Shown here: positions 55,849 through 64,000 of the stretch, one piece after another
Layout: each line of letters starts with the position of its first letter
How positions within the stretch are numbered: position 1 is the stretch's first letter
NCBI RefSeq assembly: GCF_000149955.1
Contig: NC_030991.1
Coordinates: forward strand, 3,828,629-3,892,628
Direction: 5' to 3'
Source: Fusarium oxysporum f. sp. lycopersici 4287
Lineage: Eukaryota > Ascomycota > Sordariomycetes > Hypocreales > Nectriaceae
DNA: 64,000 nucleotides
Notes under the pieces: model-generated
Database searches by the model: none
Told to the model about the DNA's origin: nothing
What the model saw: only the letters and a program-made list of their open reading frames with translations
Translations under genes and position numbers: made by a program

Positions 55849-56685
55849 TTATCTCCGCAACGACCCTGCATTTAACGAGACCCCTGACGGCGCCTCCGCC
55901 ATCATCGCTTCCACATACTGTTGGGAAGTATGGGCGAGGTAATTCTGCATGAGAGGGCAGTTACACCCCGACTGCTGTAAGATTTGCATCTTAAGCTCAG
56001 ATACCTCGAGGGATAAGTCGGCTACGCAAGTGGAAAGCTCGCGGCGGATACGTGCCAGTTCCTGCGTGCGAGATATGAGACTTGATACCTCTTCCCTCTG
56101 CTGGATACGGGACTGAGACGCTCTGATGCGATTTTTTTCTTGGACTTTCTTAACGCGATTGCTGCTCTGTTCGGTTGAATGACTGCCGCTGCTGCCACTC
56201 CTTGTGCGACAAGGAGTAGACTGTCTTTTGTTCTTCGGCCCTGGATTATGGTTTTCATGTATGAAATACCTTCGTCTAGCCGGTTTACAAATCGAAAGAT
56301 CCTCAGGATCATGGTTCTGCTGCGGGTTCGGATACTCTGCCGCTAAGGGAAGGTACGAATGAACTTGGGGAGCAGACAATTCCTCTGTAACTATATGCGT
56401 AGGGATTGACAGTGGACTGGCGTACTCCGTGGTAAAATCAAAACCACTCCACGAATAGGTAGAGTCGAGCATAGGGTTGATAGAATTCCAAAGGATCATT
56501 GACTTGGCATCGTAGTTATAGACAGAGCTTTCGTATAGAGGATTAGCATGCATGTAGACGCAATTTGTCATGCTGCTTCCATTTGCTGGTGTATCGAGCG
56601 GGATTGAATGATTCGCTGACCACCAAGCCTCCAATGTATGAGGTTGATGGACATAGGCTGCCCCAAGTGGTGAGTTGTTCTCCAT
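55849..56685 (-). CDS. bZIP transcription factor
   Basis: Single exon, 278 residues. The basic region lies near residues 180-200 (KVQEKNRIRASQSRIQQ, the N-x3-A-x2-S-R core of bZIP proteins), followed by an amphipathic coil (SLISRTQELARIRRELS, VADLSLEVSELKMQILQ). The end GCNCPLMQNYL resembles the Cys-containing tail of fungal Atf1-like bZIPs. The N-terminal half is low in charge and rich in Ser, Tyr and Asn, like an activation region. Nuclear DNA binding is expected; targets are unknown. The coil has few leucines at strict heptad positions. ATG at 56683-56685. Confidence 0.85.
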   Translation of the reverse strand: MENNSPLGAAYVHQPHTLEAWWSANHSIPLDTPANGSSMTNCVYMHANPLYESSVYNYDAKSMILWNSINPMLDSTYSWSGFDFTTEYASPLSIPTHIVTEELSAPQVHSYLPLAAEYPNPQQNHDPEDLSICKPARRRYFIHENHNPGPKNKRQSTPCRTRSGSSGSHSTEQSSNRVKKVQEKNRIRASQSRIQQREEVSSLISRTQELARIRRELSTCVADLSLEVSELKMQILQQSGCNCPLMQNYLAHTSQQYVEAMMAEAPSGVSLNAGSLRR

Positions 56686-57731
56686 GGGATTGAAAAATGT
56701 TCGAGGCGAGAGATCAAATGATATGTAACCTGCAAGAGGCCCATCTGATGGTCAGGGCAGTAGGAACAACAACTGATGAACAACTTGATATTTCGGAATG
56801 CCTTAAATCTGGTTGGTAGCTGTCATTGTGTGCTGATAAATGAAATAATATGTAATGGAGACCTATATAGTAAAAGCCCAGGAGTATAGTGGTAAAAGAT
56901 GATGACGTAGTAATTCTCACAAGTCGTTGCAAACAAAACGACTGGCGCTACATAACCGTTCTTAATTAGGATTTAGGAAAACCGACAAGTGAGTCCTTTT
57001 AACTGCTCATGCATGTGGGGAGTCGGAGGGCGGCTGAAAGGGTGAGATTGCATGATACTAAGGTGTGTGGGCAACGATTGGCCGTAGGTATGTCCCGCAA
57101 GCGCTTCTAAAACATCAGGCTCACAGCAAGTTGAGTAGAACGCGGATTCGTGCGTAAACCCAGAATCCTTAACCTAGCGTCATATTCAAGGCTCATCGCC
57201 TACCTTGGCCTAACTCACCATGCACAAGGAGAACGGTGCTAGGAAAATAACGATGCTAGTATGTCACCTCGACCATCCAGACTAGAATGACAGATCGGAC
57301 TGCTATCTGTGCGCTCGCATGCTAGCAGAAACTGCTAGCACTATTGTCTCACTAGTCCCAACTCGGTATGATTTTGAACAGATGATCACAGTCACCAGTA
57401 TGGGTCCTAAGCCATGAATTCTGCAGCTGTTCTAAAAAGGTAATTAGAAACCCGTCCTATTGGGCAGTCAATTACAAATTATGTATGAAAACTACTAGTT
57501 GTGTGGTTAAAAGGGGGAGGTGGATGGTTGCTGTGCAGGGTTTACGACAGCTTAGGAGGGTGAATATGTTATCATACCACTGAGATAAGGGGATAAGATG
57601 GGACAGCCACAGTGATTTAAGTGCATCTGCCATATTTGATTATAATCCATTTAACCCGATTTTCCTAACAGGTATTTAACAAGTAGGGTAAAATAGTTCA
57701 TCTATTACCTAATTAAAGCCTAACATAAGCC
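56686..57731. other. bZIP 5' region and intergenic sequence
   Basis: No gene recognised. A perfect 8-bp hairpin lies at 57321-57339. Confidence 0.5.
57321..57339. repeat. perfect short hairpin, 8-bp stem
   Basis: GCTAGCAG, AAA loop, CTGCTAGC. No function known. Confidence 0.55.
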
Positions 57732-58219
57732 TTAATTAGTCAAGACTGGTGAGTCGCGTTTTGGATCAACCCAGCCATATATGCGGTCGACATATTCACA
57801 GGTACAGACGTCATATCTGCCCGAGATGAGAGAAAGTTTTCGATTTCTGATGGTGATTTCCCGGACTTCTTTGCACACAAACATAAGTCCTGGCACGTCG
57901 TGTTGATAGTGAGGGTACTGCCTCCAACTTCCTTCTATTGGCGCGCGTACGGAATGTAAATTCGAGGAGAAGATGGAGAGAACGCCAGGTTCCAAATCTC
58001 ACTTCGGATTTCTGCGGGTAGTTTTGCGAAATGATTGAATTCATAAAGATGTCTCGCTGTGTCCTGAGGCGGCGACGATTGTCGAGCTGAGACGTCGGCC
58101 GAAATATGAGGAGGCTGACATGCATTGTCGCCTTTGCAGGAGGGTGGTCCGCGGCGTCTATTTGACGAAGGAGGAGTCATCAGTACTGGAGATTCATGCA
58201 TAGTTTGTTCAGCTTCCAT
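57732..58219 (-). pseudogene. 2EXR-domain protein, frameshifted
   Basis: From MEAEQTMHESPV (58219) a Ser/Pro-rich leader leads to the 2EXR signature FNHFAKLPAEIRSEIWNLAF and PRIYIP. The frame then breaks near 57950 and continues in another frame with EGSWRQYPHYQHDVPGLMFV, CKEVREITIRN and YVDRIYGWVDPKRD. One base gained or lost explains it; a spliceable intron is not available. Confidence 0.75.
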
Positions 58220-59419
58220 TTTAGTCCGCCGTAAGGCGATGAACGAGGACATGCAAGATTGCCAGAGTGAAAAGGGGTAGCAATGACGGTCAATAAATGA
58301 ATGAAATTTATTCAGCCCGGGAGTTCTAAAATGGGACGGGCCCCGTCCCAATTTCCACATCTGGTATAGCTCTCTCTCTCCGCTGTCGGACTACCCAAGG
58401 CGCCGCCTCGCGCGCCGTGTTTAGCTGCACTTGCTAGCGTGTCGAGTTTGAATGTTTGCGACGATTGTATTCAAATGGGCGCAGGTCAAACTCAGAGTTT
58501 GACGCCGTTTCCTAGTGACTGCCTCTCTAACAACAATTCAGCAACGACCGTGCCCAGCTAGGTCGTAGAAACCCCCATACAACTTCAAATCGCGCTACTG
58601 AAGACTGGGGGGGAGTCGTTGAGAGTATATCGGTTAAAATATATGATTTTACTATACATTAAAAGCTGATATTAATACAATATTATATATCAAGTATTAA
58701 TTAATTCCATGAAGGATTATGCTGTTGCGACTGGTTTGAAGTTTAAAAGTGACCGGGGACAGCCAAATTGAGAACGATGATTGGTGAGTAGCCAGATTGT
58801 CAGAGTTGGCCCCGTGCATTTCGGTACATCCAGGCAAACTATTAGTTCAGTCGGTCGCGTATTAGTCGGCAATCGTGAGAGGACCCCTGGAATATGTGGC
58901 TAGCTGAAAGCCGAAATCAAGCTTAGCCCATGTCGGTCTACTGTAATGGTGCTAGGCGTTCTAGATCAGACCGTGTCTGATCGTGTCGATCGCCCACAGC
59001 GTTCTGAATGAACTGGGCTATTTATTGGATCGGTGGCCGGTGATCGCGCAATACAATTCGTGAAACTCGAGGCAAGACCGTTATGCAATGTTGTGTTCGG
59101 GACGGCTGGCTAGACTGTCATCATTGTGGGCCGAACGATCGCCCTGACAATTATGTCCTCCGTCGGCTGGGAGCCGAATAATTAAGTTTGTATGGGAAAT
59201 TTTGTGGCGCTTACAGGCGGCTGGCAGTTAAAATAAGAGCCAACCGAATGCATGCAGCTAAGCTTTACAAAACGCGGTCACAGTTTCGTCGATCACGTAG
59301 TTCAGGTAGACGAGTTGTAGCTGCGGAAATGGCAAACATGTTGCGGGTGTGTCATCTATATTACGCTTGGAGTAGAACTTGGACGCGGTACAGAACAAAC
59401 ATTCACAAATCAATTACAT
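58220..59419. other. intergenic, nothing recognised
   Basis: AT-rich around 58.6 kb. A plus-strand frame at 59188-59577 overlaps the end of the kinase gene on the other strand and looks like a shadow. Confidence 0.45.
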
Positions 59420-61246
59420 CTATCTTCCACCCTCAGAAGCAATGGCCTCTTCGAAGGCACGTGTTATTCCATCGTAGAGCTTGCTTACAGCTTCAGGAGA
59501 GCCGTCGGTCCCTGTCCAAATTACCCCATCCCGTAGGGGAAATAGAATTTGGCGTAGACTTTCGGCGAGCGGCTTAAGGGAGTGGAATTCGGGAGTAAAT
59601 TCCTCCAAAATATTCCGAAAGTTATCCTGATTCATGTCTAGAGCCTTGCGTACCGCTAGTTCGTTCCAGTCGCCATTACTCCATTGTCGAAGCTTGCTTG
59701 TCTCTGGGGGATTCTCTGTGTGGTTCGTTATGACGGTCCACAGGAAAACGTAAAGGAAGGACTCTAGGTCGTGTCGATAAGTATGACATTCTCCCTTCAG
59801 AACGCCAATGGCCATAAATGGCCTTGTGCCGGTAATCCCAGGCTCTGCTCCTAGTCCTTCGGTAACCTCTGTTGCGGAATCGAGGTCTATCAGGATCCCA
59901 TTCGGCTTTCCTTCATCCTGGTCATCCAGAATGATCATGTTCCCCGGGGATATATCTTGGTGAAGAATCTTGGCGTCATAACAGAGTGATCGGTGACACT
60001 TGATAGCATCACGAATCGCTTGAAGCAATTCTGTTAGTGATTGAAAAGTGTGAAGGGGTCTGCCAACGGGAGAAGTAACAATACAGGCAAGGATGCGATT
60101 CTGAAAGAAATTGTCGGTTGTTTCTGTATGTTCGACAAGTCCGGTGGCATGACAAGTAACTTCCAGTTGTTGCCCTTCGATACTTCCATGTCTCTCATGA
60201 AAGGGCATCCTGGCGAATTTTCTGTGTGTCCCCCACCGGAGACCTCGGCGCAGATTTGCTGTACTTTCAATTTCTTTGTAATAATCAAGGGAGACGGCAC
60301 CCCAGACGCATTTCTTCTTGGCTAGTTTTAGAAGTTCGTCCTCCGGACGCTCCCTGGCCCAACGCCATTTGAACTTCAAGACGTAATTCCATCGATTCGA
60401 ATCAGGCATTCTAGCCCGGTAGCACGTTGTCCCAGTGCCAACAAGGCCTTCACGAGACGCAATTGGCTGGCTTTCGAGATAGAGCTTTCCTAAAGAGGGC
60501 TTTACCACACTATCAAGAATAATGTACCTGCCGACCTTATTCGTCTCGATGATGTTGATTTTGCCCAGGTCCTGGTCCGTCATCCGCTGGTAGCTGAGAA
60601 TAATAGAGAGGAATTGGATGAAATCTTTCCGAACGTCGAATACGTCGCTACAATATAAACCAGATCGATCGAAGACCCAAAGTTCGATCAGTGAACCGCG
60701 TATATAGAAGCCATGTAAGAAGAGCCGCGTAGGCTGACTGGCGAAGACCTGGTGTGCGGACCGGCAGAGACGTAACAGTCCATCCTGATAACAAACGCAA
60801 CCACGGTGGTAAAACTGGCCAATAACCTGAACATGGTCCCATCTCGTCTGTATGTTGGAGGCCAGCGAAGTGGGCATGGTCAAGAGGAGACGTGCACCAT
60901 CGTCAACACTCTCGTGCTGGGATGCTACATTACCGTTTGATATATGCCACGAGCCTCGAGCGCCGTCAAGCTCCCGTGATACATAGTTAGAAAACCATGG
61001 TAGGAAATTATCGGGTGATGGGGCAGCAGATGGAACAGCACAGCGGCTAATGATTCTTCCAGCCGCCTGAATTTCCAATAAATCATCTAGGCGAACATAT
61101 CGAAAGTTGCTGAAATATTTTTTGATAAATCCGCTCATGGGGCCGTGCATGCGGCCGTCTATGTTGTCAAGGATTTCTTGGTCGTCCGTCGCGGTGGCCG
61201 GTGGAGCTGGTGGATGATTTACCGCCGGGTTATTTTCCATCGCCAA
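59420..61246 (-). CDS. FunK1-type fungal protein kinase
   Basis: 608 residues, one exon. A helical N-terminal half (residues about 1-280) precedes the kinase domain typical of FunK1 proteins. The glycine loop region is GTGTTCYRARMP with the lysine in YVLKFKWR. The catalytic loop is ILHQDISPGNMII (HRD as HQD), the metal loop ILIDLDSA (DFG as DLD), then GTRPFMAI and the family-specific YRHDLESFLYVFLW. All catalytic residues (Lys, Asp, Asn, Asp) appear present. FunK1 kinases are expanded in fungi; substrates are unknown. The first ATG (61246) is used; a second lies two codons in. Confidence 0.92.
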   Translation of the reverse strand: MAMENNPAVNHPPAPPATATDDQEILDNIDGRMHGPMSGFIKKYFSNFRYVRLDDLLEIQAAGRIISRCAVPSAAPSPDNFLPWFSNYVSRELDGARGSWHISNGNVASQHESVDDGARLLLTMPTSLASNIQTRWDHVQVIGQFYHRGCVCYQDGLLRLCRSAHQVFASQPTRLFLHGFYIRGSLIELWVFDRSGLYCSDVFDVRKDFIQFLSIILSYQRMTDQDLGKINIIETNKVGRYIILDSVVKPSLGKLYLESQPIASREGLVGTGTTCYRARMPDSNRWNYVLKFKWRWARERPEDELLKLAKKKCVWGAVSLDYYKEIESTANLRRGLRWGTHRKFARMPFHERHGSIEGQQLEVTCHATGLVEHTETTDNFFQNRILACIVTSPVGRPLHTFQSLTELLQAIRDAIKCHRSLCYDAKILHQDISPGNMIILDDQDEGKPNGILIDLDSATEVTEGLGAEPGITGTRPFMAIGVLKGECHTYRHDLESFLYVFLWTVITNHTENPPETSKLRQWSNGDWNELAVRKALDMNQDNFRNILEEFTPEFHSLKPLAESLRQILFPLRDGVIWTGTDGSPEAVSKLYDGITRAFEEAIASEGGR

Positions 61247-62390
61247 TGGAGAACACTGCGTAGTGCGAAAGGCAGTGGCTGGTAGAGGTTGAGGGCTTCC
61301 AGGTACGCTTGAATAGCGACATGAGGAACTACCTCGAAAACTTGTTGTGTGAAGTCAATAGGGCCGGCCTATTCAAGCGAAATCCCCGATGTTGAAGGTA
61401 TGGTGCTAAAGAGCGAAATTTAAGAGGAGGGAAGGTAAGCGTAAAAAAATTAATGATGTGAAGATAACGAGGAAGGGCAGTTTTATGTTCATAAAATGCA
61501 CATGACCTTCTCGAGATGGTTCACGTTGACGGAATGCCTGACGGTGGGGGCGTGTTTCCCCGCCCAAGTAGCCTGCGGCCCAGCGGAGCAGAGCTGGTGG
61601 TTGAACGTGTTGATTCGTCGTATAAACGAACGAACGAAATTCATTCCTCCCAGCAGGACTAACCTCATAGGGCCAAGTACGCTAGGCTATTTACAATTCT
61701 ACGCCATTCTGCTCGCGTCTCCCAGAAGCCCTCCATTCTTCCTCATTCTTCCTCATCTGCCGCTGCAGGGATGGATTGGACGACGATTGCTTGTAGCTGC
61801 TTTCTTGAGACGCTCTGTGACCCAAATCTAGGCCAACTATACCCAATATAGCTTAACTATCCCTTCATATGAGTTAAGGCTTCCGCCAGGTCACTCTGGA
61901 GATGTCTAACCAATTAAAATGCAAGAGACAAAAGGTACATGAATCTCCACGTAATTTAGCCGATGCCGCTTGTCCCAGCCATTTTCAAGTTACAAAGCGC
62001 GACATCACATGCCTGTAGCCAGAGAAAAGCCAGGCCGCTGGGCGTTGTGACACTTACGCTCGCGACGGCTATTAGCTTCTCATGATAGGCATTGAATAAC
62101 TCGCACAGTGAGCTGAGGAGATGTGCCAGGCGAAAGTAGCTGATATTGCTACTCAACTAGGCTTGGTGGCCCTGTCTTACCCTGGTCGCCTATTTTTATT
62201 TATCGATTTTGACTGTCACAACACCAAGCCGATCACAGCGTATGATTCGATAGGAAAAGGCCATCGGGCCAACATGAAAAAGCCAACGCTCTGTCGCAGG
62301 CACGGATGAATAATGAGGACCAGATGAACGCTTTGATTTCCTTTCTCGACGGCCGACGAAGGTCGGGTATTTCATACTTGTGTTCAATCT
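61247..62390. other. intergenic, nothing recognised
   Basis: Contains the kinase 5' region and short frames only. Confidence 0.5.
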
Positions 62391-62484
62391 CGTAGGCAGC
62401 AGGCTGTTGCCTGATGTTAGTTATGGTGTGGCGTCCACGCTTATCGTGAACCTATTCACAATGGTTGTGATCCTTGCCTTTGAC
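62391..62484 (+). repeat. inverted-repeat arm A
   Basis: Block running from TAGGCAGCAGGCTGTTGCC to TTGTGATCCTTGCC. Related to arms B and C, which are in the opposite orientation beyond the next gene. A TATA-like TTTATAAAA follows at about 62529. Confidence 0.65.
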
Positions 62485-62668
62485 ACGCTCTACATCTTGA
62501 CTAACTCGGGATCTGCTTCGGATACAGTTTATAAAAGGCGACATCGATGCTCTACCTTGTCAACATGAATTTCATTTCAGGTCCCATAAACAGGGTCCTT
62601 ACTCACTTGAGTTGCCAACTTTGATTACACAGCTATTGTCCACTCAGCACTTGTCCTTTAGTAAGACA

Positions 62669-63457
62669 ATGGTCTCCTTCATCGATACCTTCGTGCCTTC
62701 CAGCACTTACAACACCTTGCCTTTAATTAGCCAAGTTGCCGGGGCACCCAAGGATCACTTCCAAGATCTTCAAAACCTCCGCGAGTTGCTAAATAAGCAC
62801 AATGTCCCCAAGGGCGTCAGTGTCCGATTGATCCACAAGCACTTTGACACCACCGAGGGCGAAGTGATGGCTTTTGATAAGATTCCAGTCCCGGGACATG
62901 GGGTAGCCCAGATCATGAAGCCTATCGTGCCTTCAAACAGCAATCAACTCCGAGGCATCCATTATTTCGTCGATGACAACGCATCCCTCCAAGCCTACGA
63001 GTACGGCAACTACGAGATACCCGACATGAGTGGTTTTGAGTCGTTCATAGCCGAGTTCTGCAGTCTCATTTCTGAGCGAGGTCTGCAGCGCAAATTTGGG
63101 CTCAAGCTTCAGCGCGAGGATGATACGGACCAGACCGGATGGACCGAGTACGAGCTCCAGGCGAAGCGTGGCACCATCATGTTCCCGGACGGCATACCCA
63201 TGCCTGAGGGGGATAGTGACTACAGTGTCACCACAGAGTGGAAAGCGATCTTTAATGAACTCCCGAGAACTTGCAAGCATACTACTACCTGCAGACACGG
63301 GAGGACCACGTGCAAACACTGCAGGCACTGCAACAGCCATCCCGACGAGAGTGATGTCAACTCCGGTAACGAGACCGGTTTCTGCTTGGGTGGACAGAGG
63401 ATTCTGCCAGGCACTCCGGTTCATGATATCGTCGATCGCATTATTGCCGCGTTTTAG
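62669..63457 (+). CDS. Cys/His-rich protein of unknown function
   Basis: 262 residues from ATG 62669 (CAATGG context) in one exon. I do not recognise the family. The N-terminal two thirds are mixed and soluble-looking (VRLIHKHFDTTEGEV, LRGIHYFVDDNASLQAYEYG, LISERGLQRKFGLKL). Residues about 212-232 form a dense Cys/His cluster (CKHTTTC, CRHGRTTCKHCRHC) that could bind zinc. No signal peptide or membrane helix. The gene stands alone between inverted repeats (62391-62484 and 63573-63908). A TATA-like TTTATAAAA lies 140 bp upstream. Confidence 0.7.
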   Translation: MVSFIDTFVPSSTYNTLPLISQVAGAPKDHFQDLQNLRELLNKHNVPKGVSVRLIHKHFDTTEGEVMAFDKIPVPGHGVAQIMKPIVPSNSNQLRGIHYFVDDNASLQAYEYGNYEIPDMSGFESFIAEFCSLISERGLQRKFGLKLQREDDTDQTGWTEYELQAKRGTIMFPDGIPMPEGDSDYSVTTEWKAIFNELPRTCKHTTTCRHGRTTCKHCRHCNSHPDESDVNSGNETGFCLGGQRILPGTPVHDIVDRIIAAF

Positions 63458-63572
63458 TGGGGAGAGTGGTGAATCGTTGCATTTGATTTCTTTTGTGTTA
63501 TTGTGACGGCCAAGGTTCCCAACGAAGCAAACCGTAACCTGATTCGTTTATGTTGGCAGTTGTTCGAATGAG

Positions 63573-63650
63573 GCAAAAATCACGATCATCGTGAACTTGC
63601 TCATGATGATAGTGAATGCTACGTTACAACCAGCGTCAGGCAGCAGACTG
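63573..63650 (-). repeat. inverted-repeat arm B
   Basis: Complement aligns with arm A at roughly 70 percent by eye (CTGCTGCCTGA... TTCACGATGATCGTGAT). Confidence 0.55.
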
Positions 63651-63819
63651 GTGCCGATGATATCGACAGACTCTATGTGTCGTCTTGTGCCTTATGTCGG
63701 GCTGTCATGGCTTACTCTGTTGAATTGTACAATCACTCTACTCGCAGTTTTGGGATTTCCTGGTCAAGTCTGTAACCATTCAAAATTTAGCGGTCACAAC
63801 ATCTAACGTGGTTTATAAA

Positions 63820-63908
63820 GTATCAAGGGTAAGGATCACGACCATCGTGAATAACTTCACGGTTGCCATGAACTCCAAATCACAGGCAGCATCCTGCTGC
63901 CTAGGCGA
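63820..63908 (-). repeat. inverted-repeat arm C
   Basis: Complement aligns with arm A (TAGGCAGCAGGATGCTGCC ... TTCACGATGGTCGTGATCC) and, like A, is followed by a TTTATAAA box. Confidence 0.65.
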
Positions 63909-64000
63909 TCGGTAGACTGAACATGGATATAAATATTTTCCAGGTAGAGCTGAGCGACATGACGTGTGAGGGTCTGGGGACAATTTTCAACAATTACAAA

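Noticed and set aside
59188..59577. Plus-strand 129-codon frame, basic
   Set aside because: Overlaps the 3' end of the FunK1 gene, and no motif is seen.
1..64000. tRNA genes, and mimp-type MITEs of Fusarium
   Set aside because: No A/B-box pairs with cloverleaf potential and no mimp-like terminus were found by eye; a tRNA scan and a motif search would settle it.

Overview
The window looks like an accessory, repeat-rich stretch of a filamentous ascomycete genome, most likely Fusarium or a close relative. Reasons: introns of about 47-90 bp with GT-AG ends; families typical of Pezizomycotina (HET, 2EXR, FunK1, SAT4/PTH11-type rhodopsin-like membrane proteins, Zn2Cys6 and bZIP regulators, FTA2-like and APH-like kinase folds); and an intact DNA transposon whose length (1928 bp), 542-residue transposase and terminal sequence match what I remember of Fot1 of Fusarium oxysporum. 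The species call is inference. I saw no tRNA, rRNA or CRISPR.

Layout. 1-5.5 kb: a decayed insulin-degrading-enzyme gene cut by a pogo/Fot-type transposon that itself carries a nested 428-bp MITE. 6-9.6 kb: a C2H2 zinc-finger gene with one nonsense codon and an FTA2-like pseudogene split by an 83-bp MITE. 9.6-14.2 kb: no recognisable intact gene, with coding-like decayed sequence on the minus strand. 14.2 kb: a near-perfect foldback repeat with about 97-bp arms. 14.6-19.8 kb: an HNH_2-like gene, a 2EXR gene and a HET gene with a single-base frameshift. 20-25 kb: fragments of a PKS acyl carrier domain, a P450 and a TPR gene, a second pogo element (nonsense-mutated), a partial solo LTR and a zinc-finger pseudogene. 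27-28 kb: an APH-like pseudogene. 30-33 kb: an intact Fot1-like element inside an otherwise open SAT4-type membrane protein gene. 34.6-38.6 kb: a Zn2Cys6 regulator with a mutated splice donor, then a truncated PLP decarboxylase joined to a copy of part of that regulator. 40 kb: a small secreted Cys-containing protein with a broken start. 41.4-49.6 kb: a QDE-2-like Argonaute gene interrupted by a full-length Ty1/copia element with identical LTRs. 50-53 kb: a solo LTR with target-site duplication, a remnant of a telomere-linked RecQ-type helicase, a second SAT4-type pseudogene and an assembly gap. 55.8-63.9 kb: a bZIP gene, a 2EXR pseudogene, an intact FunK1 kinase-like gene and a Cys/His-rich gene flanked by inverted repeats.

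How it fits together: this is mainly a record of transposon activity. Three TA-inserting pogo-type elements and a MITE share one terminal design, two direct subrepeats spaced exactly 17 bp apart. The copia insertion has removed the last 73 codons of an RNA-silencing gene that is otherwise open, so element activity may have weakened one of the pathways that restrains it. Apparently intact genes are the HNH_2-like, 2EXR (15.7 kb), bZIP, FunK1 and Cys/His-rich genes, two transposases (the first pogo element and the Fot1-like one) and the copia polyprotein.
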